From Nematostella vectensis (lineage: Eukaryota; Cnidaria; Anthozoa; Actiniaria; Edwardsiidae): DNA of 64,000 bases. Position 1 is the first letter of the stretch. Each line of letters opens with the position of its first letter. Below are positions 47,975 through 59,570 of the stretch, piece after piece. The notes beneath the pieces were generated by a model that saw nothing but the letters and a program-made list of their open reading frames with translations, ran no database searches and was not told the origin of the DNA. A program made the position numbers and the translations under genes. The stretch lies in contig NC_064034.1 in NCBI RefSeq assembly GCF_932526225.1, positions 15,512,887 through 15,576,886 on the forward strand, in the 5' to 3' direction.

Positions 47975-49630
47975 CTGATTGACAAAATAAACAAATAAAT
48001 TAATAATAATAATAATAAAAACAACAACGATGACGATGATTGTAACACATTAAGAACCATGCGGTTAAGAAGAGCGTATCACCTGTGTCAGACTCTCCCG
48101 GCGGAAAAACAGTTAAATGTTTAAGAAATTGGGTACAACAATATTCCCGATTTTATGATACAAATCTGTTCTCCTAAGAGTAATTTGGACCTCCATACAA
48201 CGATATAACTGATTCTCTTTATCAACAAAGAAGTGATTTGACAGATCATCTCTTTTTTGTCCATCTAAAATTTTTTGAATCAACAGACAAAAGACTGATA
48301 AAGAAACAAAATATGTTTGGGCGAGTTGTAAGTTTGTTCTCATACTCTGGGACCCAGGGTGCGTGAGAAACTCCCTGTGTGCCCGATCTCCACGACGCCC
48401 TGGGTACCCAAGGATAGTTCGTACTAGTCTTGCAAATGCATACAGTCTTGTAAAATTTCAACAAATCATATATTGAATATTGGAATGTCTAACAGAGTTC
48501 CTTTTCTGAAAATACATCTATATTTCACCTGATGTCAAAATAAAGGATTGATGGATTGTTTTGATGATGACTGACAACTTTCATTCTTAAAAAAAAGTCT
48601 GTTGGATAATGGTGCCTGTACAGCTCTGGATCTGATAAATCAACACCCGTGAGTTATATCTAAAAACACATACAAAAAGCATATCAACTCGCCCTAGAAA
48701 TGGTGTATTCTTCATTTATAAAAAATAATAGTAACCAACAACATTGCATATTCAATCTCTTGCAATATAGAATATATTGTGCAGCATTTTGAAATGCCTC
48801 TGTTTCATGCATGCATAGACTAAGGCTTGCTACTCGTGCGTGCTAATGACGTCAAAGAAATGAATTATAGATAGGTAGAGCAACTATGTAAATCAACTAT
48901 GTTTGATGTGAGAAATGTTTGTGAAAATTTGGTGGTCTCTCGAGAGATAAAAAGAACAATGCAAATGCAATGCCCTGATCCATTGAACCGTGTTCGCTCA
49001 TCCAGCCTAATACTACTCGTAGTTGCGAGTTTATTTTCTCTGTGATCATGGTATTATCCGCCTGCGGGGACATTTAATCACTATTCCCCTCATGCCATGC
49101 TATAACTTATAATTGTATAAAATGTTAATAAATTTTATTTCTAATATTGTAAATTTATTTATCTCAACTTTTATCCTTTAATTGAAACTGCCTAAACGAT
49201 CATACAAGCCCAGAAGCTTTATCAAGAACTTACAGTAGTCCCAACCCCTAAATCTAGATATAACTCTACTCTAATAGTGTACATACATACAGTAAGTCTA
49301 TTGTTACTTTTGTTACTAGAGTCTTGTTTTGTGTTGTTGTGGGGGGTATCAATGTAAGATGTACCACACCTATCCTGTAATTCAGTCCTTGCTACAAAAG
49401 AATAAACTATGACTAATGTTGACTGTATCTTGGTAACCCTCCTACAAACATTTTACCATTTTCTTTTACAAAAAATAGACTATGGGCTGTTATTTTGAGA
49501 ATGAGTAAAATGATAATATGGGTATTGCTTACCTCTTAGCTTCTATTAATTCATCTTACATGTTGGTTGTTTTTCTTCATCTGTATATGGAACTTTGGCC
49601 ATATGTAGTGTTATAAAAGTTGTTATAGCA
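47975..49630. other. Upstream region of BHMT
   Basis: This should hold the BHMT first exon and promoter, neither of which I can place with confidence. An AAT microsatellite lies at 48000-48020. On the minus strand, AAGCTAAGAG followed by GTAAGC (near 49530) and ACACAG followed by GTGATA (near 48071) are good donor sites. Confidence 0.4.
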
Positions 49631-50488
49631 TCATATAAATTAGGTCTAAGCAAGTTCTTGAAATCACCCATACTGGTACTGGTGGTTATGTGGGGCTCAT
49701 ATAAATTAGGTCTAAGCAAGTTCTTGAAATCACCCATACTGGTACTGGTGGTTATGTGGGGCTCATATAAATTAGGTCTAAGCAAGTTCTTGAAATCACC
49801 CATACTGGTACTGGTGGTTATGTGGGGCTCATATAAATTAGGTCTAAGCAAGTTCTTGAAATCACCCATACTGGTACTGGTGGTTATGTGGGGCTCATAT
49901 AAATTAGGTCTAAGCAAGTTCTTGAAATCACCCATACTGGTACTGGTGGTTATGTGGGGCTCATATAAATTAGGTCTAAGCAAGTTCTTGAAATCACCCA
50001 TACTGGTACTGGTGGTTATGTGGGGCTCATATAAATTAGGTCTAAGCAAGTTCTTGAAATCACCCATACTGGTACTGGTGGTTATGTGGGGCTCATATAA
50101 ATTAGGTCTAAGCAAGTTCTTGAAATCACCCATACTGGTACTGGTGGTTATGTGGGGCTCATATAAATTAGGTCTAAGCAAGTTCTTGAAATCACCCATA
50201 CTGGTACTGGTGGTTATGTGGGGCTCATATAAATTAGGTCTAAGCAAGTTCTTGAAATCACCCATACTGGTACTCGTGGTTATGTGGGGCTCATATAAAT
50301 TAGGTCTAAGCAAGTTCTTGAAATCACCCATACTGGTACTCGTGGTTATGTGGGGCTCATATAAATTAGGTCTAAGCAAGTTCTTGAAATCACCCATACT
50401 GGTACTGGTGGTTATGTGGGGCTCATATAAATTAGGTCTAAGCAAGTTCTTGAAATCACCCATACTGGTACTGGTGGTTATGTGGGGC
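49631..50488. repeat. 66-bp unit repeated exactly 13 times
   Basis: The array is 858 bp, exactly 13 units of TCATATAAATTAGGTCTAAG and following bases. Units are identical except for one G-to-C change in two neighbours (near 50275 and 50341). As 66 is 22 codons, both strands stay open: the + frame repeats SYKLGLSKFLK..., the minus frame repeats PHITTSTSMGDFKNLLRPNLY. The minus frame continues into a unique tail (DAITTFITLHMAKVPYTDEE). It is bounded by a possible acceptor (CTTTTTACTAG, near 50510) and donor (GTAAGATG, near 49555), so an exon is possible. The BHMT phase does not fit this exon. Confidence 0.97.
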
Positions 50489-52120
50489 AGCAGAGGCAAG
50501 GAGGGTACACCTAGTAAAAAGACATCTAGTAGATTCTTAAAAAAAGATAATCCCTGATAATATCACAAAATCAAGGGGTCCCACAGAGGGGATGAGGGTA
50601 TCTGAACAGACATTAGTAGATTCTTATTAGAGGAAAACAACAACAATATCCTAATCTTAATATAAGATGTCAGTTATCTTTCTTTTTGCAGGAGTAAGAA
50701 AGTATGTAAATGTAAAATGTAACAAGGAAATTAAATCCCTATCCCAATTTTGACCAACATTATTTAGCCCCGTTTGACATGTCGTTTTCATGAATTTGAT
50801 CGTAGGAATTATTTCTTTTGCTTTGAATCCTCCACACAGACGATAAGGTACTTTCCCTAAAATACTTCTCTTGATTGTGATACATTATGCAGGCCTAAAC
50901 TTTGAGTAACTTGTTGTTTTTCTTCGTATAAAGTGAGGATGTGCTGTATTTGTTTATCACAAATAAAATATCAGCAAATTTTTGTTGTGCACGTTGCAAA
51001 ATCAGGAAATCGTCAAAACACAGAGAGTTTGAAGCCGATTTTCTGTAAAGGACAATGAATCTTAATCAATTTTCAGCAAAAATGCCATTTTAATGTGAAG
51101 CTCGATAATTTTGGGTGCAAGCATTTTTTATGGTAATTTTACAAATCGACACATTATTATTATGAGTGATCAATAATAGTTTTTGTGATTACTCTAGCTT
51201 TTGTTTATACACTAAAATCTAAGTGAAGTGTGGGGTTAAAGTGTGGGCTTTGAAAGATGCTTATTTCAGATGACTTGTTGTTGGGTAGTTGCCTATAGTT
51301 TGCATCCCGAGTGGTAGGGGCATTTGACTGCAGTTTTGTCCCGAGGGGGTGGGGGTTTTTCTCTGTTTTGTACAGCATCAAAGTCTAATCCCCCACCCTT
51401 CCAAATCGGCTAAAATATAGAATTCAAGGCCACATCAAACAAACTTATTTGCATTTCCATTGTATTTATTGCGCCGTTCTATAGAAATCAAGGTGCAAAG
51501 TCCAATTGGCCGTTGTATTCTATAGTTGCTCCGCTTCGCGATTCACCAGTACCTAAACTTTCAATTCTAGAGACATTTCAATATTTTTCCGAAGTTTTTT
51601 CGCACACTGCAAGAAGAGATGTTACTGTATCCTATTTCAATAGTTATTTGAACTGGGGTTCGATCTGGGAGGTTCTTTGTGGCAAAGTATTCTGAAGTTG
51701 CTACATTTTTTGCCGCCGCTCGGCGTCAGGCAATACCAATCTACAGTTTCGCTGGCATCAAGCAGGGACAGAAAGCAGATTAATTGGAAAGACAAAAAGG
51801 GACAAGATAATTTCTATTTCCTGCATAAACATTCACCCGCAGTCTCAACTACTCATCTCACACAACGTCATCTTGTTGTTCACACTTCTACAACAGAAGC
51901 ATACACAAATAACTCCATACCCCCTATCTTGTCCCTTTTCCTCTTTTTCATTACTCTTCTATCTACTCTTATAAATACATTCGCAGCTTACTTTGAATGG
52001 CATATTTGTATAAGGTCGATAAGGTCGTAGGAAGCGTGAAGAAGCCGGAGAGGTTTACACTTCGGAGCCGGATCATAAGATCAATAGTTTTGTTCACAAC
52101 ACCACGTGACCGTTCTGTTT
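50489..52120. other. Unassigned sequence with one dispersed repeat
   Basis: No gene is recognised apart from the dispersed repeat at about 51245-51405. Open frames such as 51677-52030 (+) show no known motif. Confidence 0.4.
51245..51405 (+). repeat. Dispersed GC-rich repeat, copy A
   Basis: This matches 62143-62304 in the same orientation, sharing GGTAGTTGCCTATAGTTTGC, GGGGCATTTGACTGCA and CGAGGGGGTGGGGGTTT. It is immediately preceded by GTGTGGGGTTAA, also seen in the related element at 61618-61775. Confidence 0.8.
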
Positions 52121-52125
52121 AGGGG

Positions 52126-52372
52126 CCGAGCATTTGACTTTGAAAAGGGGGGGGGGGGGGGGGGTGGCTTTTTGGGGGTGCGCAGGGTTTTTTTTTTCAG
52201 ACGCATTTTCCATGAACGTGCGAGAATTTTTTTTTACCAATGCAGTCAAGAGAGCATAAGATATCTTATGCTCTCTTGATGCAGTATATATATTTTTTAA
52301 ATTGTCTACCAATTGGTGCATTGGTGATATTTTTTTTTCAAAGAAGCCCCAACTATCAAAATCAAATGCCCC
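52126..52372. repeat. Inverted-repeat element with a perfect 34-bp central palindrome
   Basis: Bases 52246-52279 form a perfect palindrome with no loop; its left half is TCAAGAGAGCATAAGAT. Outer parts also pair: ACCAATGCA near 52236 with TGCATTGGT near 52315. CATTTGACTTTGA near the left end is similar to the reverse complement of TCAAAATCAAATG near the right end. A G run of about 19 sits at 52147-52165. The whole may be a foldback element. Confidence 0.7.
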
Positions 52373-52379
52373 CCCAAAG

Positions 52380-52646
52380 GCCCTGTCACACGTACGTTTC
52401 TTCTCTTGCGACTTGTCTCGCAAAAAAATTGTTGCAGGTCGCACGCGCCCTGTCACACGTGAAGCTTTTCCTGCGACTTGAAACAATTTGTTGCAGAAAG
52501 TAGAAGAGCGTTCTACTATTCGTGCGACTTTGAGAAATGCAAAACAAGTTGCAAAGGGGGTGTCACACGTAAAAAAAAAATGCGCGTTTTTTTTGCGTGA
52601 CAGGTCGCAAGAGAAAAAAACGTACGTGTGACAAGTGTGACAGGGC
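52380..52646. mobile_element. 267-bp MITE with GCCCTGTCACAC ends
   Basis: The left end GCCCTGTCACACGTACGTTT and the right end ACGTACGTGTGAC...GTGTGACAGGGC are inverted repeats. The 12-bp tips match perfectly, and subterminal TCTTGCGAC/GTCGCAAGA pairs follow. CCTGTCACACGT recurs inside near 52450. No protein is encoded. It ends 5 bases before the next inverted-repeat element. Confidence 0.82.
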
Positions 52647-53363
52647 GTTAGGATACCGTAGACCCAAGCGGTAATTACCCCGATAGTCCCGGCAAAATCG
52701 CTCGCGCTCGCGTCGGATTAAAGCAAATTCCAACAAACTATATATCAATTTAAAGCTTAATGATTGTACTTTCCTCCTAAGATAATCATTTTTTATACGC
52801 GCTTTATTTTGAGTGCTTTTGCCTGGTCCGAAGTGCGAAATCGACCACGTTTAAACATGTGAATTATTTATACACACGAAAAGCGCGTAACCTCCCGGGA
52901 TCTGCTTAATATATTTCTTCATGTACTGAACTGACGAACCGTGTCTACATTTGACGTCATACAGCCTCGTTGATTAATAATGAAGGGTCAAAGTTAGGCG
53001 TGGAATAATTTTGCTTCTTTGGTTACAACGCGCTAATTAAATCCGTAGCAAAAAAAGCTATTGATTATCCGCGGCACGGTGTGACAGAACAATATCTATA
53101 CTAGACGCTTGCCAAGTTGCGCAGGAATCGGGCGGTTAGAAGTGTACCTTTAATTCACATATTTAGAGTAAGATGGGGTGAAATTTGACTGCGAGATATC
53201 GGGGATTGAAGTTGTGTAAACATTAGAGGCAGCGTGACAGTAATGACAGACGAAGAGCAAATAGAGCCGCGTATGGCAACCAATCACATTGCACGCTCTA
53301 CACGCAGCGGGAAAACTCTTAGGCGCTCAAATGTCATAGCGCTAGTCGTGCAAGTGAAGGAAG

Positions 53364-53504
53364 ATGCCTAGACCGAAGCGAGCTTGCACCGAAGAAAAAA
53401 AGAGCGCGGAAAACTTAAAAAGACCACAAACGGAGACAACTCTATGTTTTGGGCATTCTTCCTCGCTTAGCCTTCGTCGAAGGAAGCCAAGGATTCTTAC
53501 TTAA
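53364..53504 (+). CDS. Small basic ORF inside the outer element
   Basis: A 46-codon frame starts at an ATG with AAG before it. It encodes MPRPKRACTEEKKSAENLKR, then a short Ser/Arg-rich end. Basic starts of this kind are seen in first exons of transposon proteins, but there is no domain to identify it. It may be non-coding. Confidence 0.2.
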   Translation: MPRPKRACTEEKKSAENLKRPQTETTLCFGHSSSLSLRRRKPRILT

Positions 53505-53729
53505 TTTTTTCGTAGTATACAACTGTGCAAAATTTAGAGTAAACGCTTATAAAGTTGATATAAATACGGATAAATCTCGGATAAAACGTCGATAATGATA
53601 CTGACGCGCTTGTATGCTAATTAGAGGGAAAAGCCGCAAAACTAAGTTCCCCGGATGTTGATCGCGGGACTTTGAGCTAAGTAAACAGGATTATGGGATT
53701 ATTGACGGCTTCGAGAATAACGCTACAAT

Positions 53730-56700
53730 CAGGGTTCGTACAATTTTTCCACAAATGAAATTCAAGGACTTTTAAGGACTTTTTGTAGAAATTCAAGGAC
53801 AAGTAAAACGATAAATTCATAGAGACAATATAGGGCAAACATACTTTTCCAAGTTTTACCAAAGCTTTTATAAATTTTTACATGGTCTATTTTCAATACG
53901 AAAATAGACGACGATTGGACTCTGAAACATACACAAGCATCATTTCAAGCAAACGTTCGCCTACAGATTTTCAACTGTGAGATTCTCAAACTTTCAAAAC
54001 TTTCTTCTTTCAAAGTCTTTTGCTTTTCCTTAGCACAGATTAGCAGTGCAATCGACTTAGTGAGGAGGCCTAGTTGTTCTCTAGTTCTTCTTGGCATTTT
54101 CACTTACAGCAATCTTTGGCCCTTCTCTAGTCTTCATGACATTGTAATGTTTCCACCCTTGACTTGCCGCATCTAGCAGAGCCTTAACTTATATCTAGTT
54201 TAGCAAGCCCACGATTGTGAACAATTTTTTAAGTTTCTTTATCAAGGTTTCCAACTGACATTTACAGTCTCTTTCGACTCTTGCTTGACCACTAGAGAGT
54301 GTCAACTGATACAAATACAACTCTTCCAGGCTGGGTGCTGTAAGAAGAACCCAGTTCGAATCAAGTAAAGAACATTGGGCACACGTTGAATCACTCATAA
54401 CACCAACTCATAATTCAGAAGGTGAATTCTCGGGGATGAAGCGTTTCTGGTCCTTTATAAAGCACTGTAAGAGAGATATCATGGGAGTACCTACCATTAA
54501 AATAGACGGAGCGATAATACCTGAGTCTAGGGTTAAAGCAAATGTTTTAAATGAACAGTTTCAATCTTTATTCTCGCAAGACGAGGCATGCTTACAACCA
54601 ATGTCTGAATCACCACCCTGCTATCCAGCCATGGAAGAAATTACTATCTCAAGGGAAGGCGTCAGGCGACTGTTGAGCAACCTTAAACCTCATAAAGCAC
54701 CCGGTCCTGATGGCGTAACAGCAGGAGTCCTGAAAGAACTAGCTGATCCTATATCTGGTATGCTTACTGTCATATGTAAGAAATACTATCATCTTGGAGA
54801 GCTCCCAGAGGACTGGAAGTCCGCTAATATAACACCTGTCTATAAAAGTGGTAAAAAAAGAAACATGATCCTTGTGACTATAGGCCAATCTCACTAACAT
54901 GCATTCCTTGTAAGGTTCTAGAACCTATAATCACCAGCTTAATTATGCGTCATGCGGCTACGAACAACATACTCTACAAACTGCAGTATGGATTAGAGCA
55001 CTACGATCATGTGAAACACAGATTCTTGGTTTTATACACTCGTTGGTGGACAATATGCATGAAGGTAATCAGACCGACGTTTTGGTGATGGGTTTCAGTA
55101 AAGCAATTGAAAAGGTAAATCACCGGCTCCTTGTAAAAAAAAGTTAAAGCACTATGGCGTTTGGGTTAAAACCAACCAGTGGATAAAGTCCTTTCTATCT
55201 GCAAGGAAGCAGAAGGTAGTGTTTGGACGGAGAATCATCTGAAGTTGTAGACGTTCTCTCTGGGGTACCCCAGAGCTCTGTATTGGTCCCATGTCTCTTC
55301 CTCTATTACATTAACGATCTCCCAGACAATCTGATGATACCATCGTATGCTTAACAAGTCCACCGAGGATGCCTTAATTTTTCAACAGGACCTAGACAAA
55401 TTAGCCATGTGGGAGAAACAATGGAGCATCGAGTTTCACACCGCTGAATGTGAGATCTTAAGAGTTGGACGCAAAGAAAAACCTTCACATCATACTTTTC
55501 ACGGCAAAACCCTGTGTGCTGTCGACTCGGCAAAATACCTTGGGGTCACCCTAACAACTGACTTGAGGTGGTATACGCATATAAACAACATTTGCAACAA
55601 AGCAAACAGCACCTCGGTTTTCTTCGGCTTAACCTGAGAATATGACGTCGGCTTACTTCGCTCTTTATGCGTCCATCCCTCGAGGGTCCATGTACTGTAT
55701 GGGACCCATTCACAAAGACAAACATTAACAGAATAGAGATGGTACGACGTCGCGCAGCAAGGTTTGCGCTTCATCGCTACGACAGAACAGCAAGTGTGAG
55801 TGAGATGCTCAATTATCTGGGTTTATCCTCACTAGAAATCCTAAAAAAGAAAGCATCGCTCCTGATGTTCTTAGATACATCGTGGCCTTGTTGTAAAAAA
55901 ATGGCCAGCCAACAGTCCCGCCGATGGATAGAATGAGCAGACATATGAATATCCAAAGCTACAAAGTGCCATCTTCAAGAACCGACTATCAAAAAAATCT
56001 TTCTTCCCGCGGACCATCAGGGATTGGATGTCTGCCGGAGCTAACCGCAAGGGCGGCCAGTCTTAACGCTTTTATGAAAGCAAGCAAACTATTATTGCAT
56101 TGACTTATGTAACTTTACTTAACATATTTTTGTAATTATCTTTTTTGATGACATTATAATACCTTATAAGAACATTCACATAGAAGGAGATGGGGTTATA
56201 TGGAAAAAGAAGAAGAACACACCCAGCCTGCCTAGCTTGTGGCAAATGGTCAATCCAAGAAATAGTTCCGACAAGACAATAAGTTTTTTTTTTTGAAAAT
56301 CAAAACGAGATCTTGCTTTTCTTAAGTACCAGAACGAGAAGTCGAATCTCTAAAATTCAAGAAATCGAGATGCCTTAAAATTTGGAGAGAAAATCAATAT
56401 ATCCAAGGAACCACCTCTCTTGTAGTTAAAATTCAAGAAGATCGTCTTCTGGGCTTGGTCAGCTTTCTTCACAAATTCTGTGTACTGGAGCACCAGGAGA
56501 TCACAATCTCCTATCTTCACATGCTTGTAGCCCACCATCGTCATCAGCAAGAGCTAGAACATGGCAAAGCACACTTCCTTTCACTGTACAATCTGCGTAT
56601 GATCCATGCTGATCCTGTTTCTGGGCATGGACATACTTTATCTTGTACATCCGTACGATGTTTCTTGGACTTTATATTCATCTTCTATGCCGAATTCCCC

Positions 56701-57072
56701 ATACTCTGGATACTGAAATTCTTTATGCAAGGTCTACATTTCGCCTCATTATCTTTCTGCTTTCACCAGAGCTTGACATTACCAATGCCAAATACCTATT
56801 TACTCGATATTAACGCTAGCCACTTGTTTTCCCGCTTCAAAACTACAGAACTGCGGCCAAAATTATATTAAGCAATAGCTCGCAAACCATATATATTTGG
56901 CTACAATTTGCGATTTATCTACTCAAACAAGATTTGCTTTTGTTTCTTTAATCAAATATTTTCAAGGACTTTCAAGGACTGATAATAAGAATTCCAGCAC
57001 TTTCCAGACCTTGAAGTTCAAATTTTAAAATTCAAGCACTTTCAAGGTTTTCGAGGACTTGTGCGAACCCTG
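53730..57072. mobile_element. hAT-like element (3.3 kb), interrupted by a LINE relic
   Basis: The ends CAGGGTTCGTACAA and (reverse complement of the right end) CAGGGTTCGCACAA match at 13 of 14 bases. Both are followed by subterminal copies of TTCAAGGACTTT/CTTGAAAG, as in many animal hAT families. No 8-bp target duplication remains. Sequence inside on the minus strand (54195-54398; 56350-56550) has short coding-like stretches but no recognisable transposase core. It is probably non-autonomous or too decayed. Confidence 0.7.
54410..56213 (+). pseudogene. LINE reverse-transcriptase relic nested in the hAT-like element
   Basis: The frame starts RFWSFIKHCKRD, then HKAPGPDGVTAGVLKELADP and WKSANITPVYKSG, a jockey/CR1-type RT N-terminal part. 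A frameshift at about 54850 and several stops follow. A degraded [19 protein letters not shown] box appears near 55265. The expected FADD/YADD catalytic box is lost in a small deletion near 55345. Later parts (AKYLGVTLTTDLRW near 55530; EMVRRRAARFALHRY near 55735) are the RT C-terminal end. It ends in an AAG-rich stretch near 56205. The relic differs from the intact LINE and from the fragment at 5409. Confidence 0.8.
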
Positions 57073-57233
57073 ACACTCGTTCGAATTCGTTTTTTCTTGA
57101 ATATCTGGCGGAGTATTTAAGATTTTGGTGTTTTTTTGCCTATTGTTTTTTGCCTATTGTTTTTGCCTATTGTTTTCGAATGGCATAGTAAAAAATATTC
57201 ACCCGAAATGAAGCCATTTGGGTCTACGGTATC

Positions 57234-59570
57234 GTTAAACACGCTTCAGTAATACATAAATCAATTTGATAGCAACAAAACATGTTTCCTTTATAAAGGA
57301 ATGTTTATGATTTAAAATCACAGGGAAATGTAATACTGTATATGCCTATGTATCTGCTTTTTCTTGAGAAATATATCGTGTTGATTATTCAGATGTCACC
57401 ATGACTTCTTGGGTATAGCTAGGATGAAATCATATAACACATTAGACATTATATAATAGATTCAACATACAAGTTTGGCCCCAAATTCATTCAGATATAT
57501 ATTTACTACACTGTTTAGTTAACATTACTAGAATACAAATAATGGACTGCTTTCTCTGATGATTTACTTTATGTGTATTGATAGAAAGATCCCAACAATT
57601 AAAAAAAAACAATACCATTTACTACATATTTATCCCAACTTATTCCAAATTCCAACTTATAGTAGCTTGTAATATTGTAAATAGAATTAAAACTTTACAC
57701 ACCACAAAACAATCTTTTCCGAGCTCGAGGCGATGCAAAAATAAAAACAAACAAGAGGAAAGCAACATTTGATCTGCAAACACCATCTTTTCTATAGAGG
57801 GCCTGCAATACTTCTATCGGCAGTTAGCACAAAGTCAAGATGCATTTTCTAGCAAAACAGAGTTTTCCCGCCTTTTTAAGTACCTATAAGCTTATGTTGA
57901 CTCATTTAAAACCTTTTTTCTGAGTTTTAAAGCTATGAAAAGTAAAATTTAGGCATAAAAAACTCACCTTTTTTCGAGGTTTGAAATCTTTGTTTTCCGA
58001 TCCTGCATTTGCTCGTTCTTTAGCGTAAATCACGATGGTTTCGTAGCTTTATTTATACTGAGTTTCCTTTTTTACACATTCTATCGGACTAGAAGGTAGA
58101 ATTGGCATTTTTATACATCAGGAAGCGCTTTGAAACGTCTCCCCTCTACATTTTGTACTTGACTCGTGCTGCCATCTTGAATTTTGATCCTCACTCCACG
58201 GTGGTTGATTGACAAATGAGCCGATGCTTCCAATGGAAGCACCTTTTTATACCGCGCCTTCGTGTTTAAGGCAGTGCTCATAAAGTATTATTGCTCGCGA
58301 GCGAAGAGCAAGTCTAATTTTGCAGGTCATTCTCGCGCCGGTGAGACAGCCGTTCAGCGGAAAATACCACGCATGCGCGAGATGATTATAGAGAGTGGAT
58401 TTTGGGGGGCATATCCGTATCAGACTCGTACCCAGTCGTTATCTGCTGTTGCGTGGACATCCACAGGAATCCTGAAGCGAGGACGGAAAAAAATAACGAC
58501 TGGCAGATTACAGATCCAAGATGGCGGACGAAATCGGCGAGCAAAAATGTTACGAATTTTCACAGACGAAAAAGGACCTATCCATACTGAATTTCTTGCC
58601 TGTAAAATTCCATGTGCACATGACAACTGCAGAAATAGCCTAAAAACTTTCCTGGAGTTTGAAATTCGGCGTAAGGTCATGTGCGAATAGTGACTTCCTC
58701 GCTTTTGAGCTTCTTCTAGGGAACATAAAGACAATATGTGCTCGAATTATATATCTGAAAGTGTATATTTGTGATAAATACAATCCAACCAGAGCAGTAT
58801 GAGTTCAAATGAGTGCCAGAACACTTAGACCATCCAAATTCATTTCATGCAATGATGTATCGAGCTCACCAGTGTCGTCCGCCGTCATGGGGTTTTACGA
58901 AACGAAAATATCGTCTAATTGAACAGGGAACCACCGAAAATAAAATTAAATGGTTTACAACGAGTGCGTGTAGGTAGGCCCTTGGACTTGTGCGCAAAAA
59001 AGTAAAAAAAAAACGGTCATAAAAACGCTGCTTGCAAGACATTTGAAAAACTTGAAAGATATTTCCTGAGTTCTGCCAGACGTCAAGCGAATTCATTTTC
59101 GAGATAGCCTGCTAGCCGGCTCTCATCGGAGTTATTCGGAAATGTTTTATTTTCGAATATTGGAAACCCTGTGCGCGCGCGAAGGCCGGGTTGCGCTGGG
59201 CCGGAAACCCCAACCGTTAAAAGAGAAAATAATCTATTAAAATCCAAGTTATTTAACAGGCCATCCGCTCTAAATTATCAATCATATCCTCAAAGAAACT
59301 TCCAATAGACACACTGCTTTCAATGTTTTGTAATGTTTTTCTCGTTTTCCGTTAAAAATCATCGGATATTGTTACGTAATCGACCGGAAGTAAACTGGTG
59401 ACAATGCGGCTTTAATATACTTAAGTTACAGCCAATATCATCTTCTTTAAAGTCAGCTTCAAGCTTAAGTTATCGTCTAGGAAAGGAAAATAGACTTAAC
59501 AGAGTTGCCAATCATAAAAAAATATGTTTAAGGCAAGTAGCAAGCTAGCGAGGAACGCAATTAAAATATG
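57234..59570. other. Unassigned sequence
   Basis: No gene is recognised. On the minus strand 58008-57968 could be a first coding exon (ATG CAG GAT..., ending AAAAAAG before GTGAGT), but nothing downstream confirms it. The open frame at 58262-58690 (+) has no known motif. Confidence 0.35.

Larger units (their letters stand above)
52652..57233. mobile_element. Candidate 4.6-kb outer inverted-repeat element
   Basis: GATACCGTAGACCCAA at 52652-52667 is the exact reverse complement of 57218-57233. GTTA occurs beside both ends (52647-52650 and 57234-57237), one base offset on the left. If real, the hAT-like element and its LINE are insertions inside it, leaving an original of about 1.2 kb. A three-copy TTTTTGCCTATTG repeat lies near its right end (57135-57176). 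It is also possible that the two ends belong to separate copies. Confidence 0.5.

Noticed and set aside
48071-48082. BHMT first-exon candidate ending CTGACACAG
   Set aside because: Phase and donor fit, but an in-frame stop lies just upstream and no ATG is available, so it would need a further exon; not called.
49546-50499. 66-bp array as an upstream exon of BHMT
   Set aside because: Its possible donor would join the next BHMT exon in the wrong phase, so if it is an exon it belongs to another transcript.
57968-58008. Minus-strand first exon starting ATGCAGGATCGG
   Set aside because: It has a good donor, but no downstream exon or family match was found.
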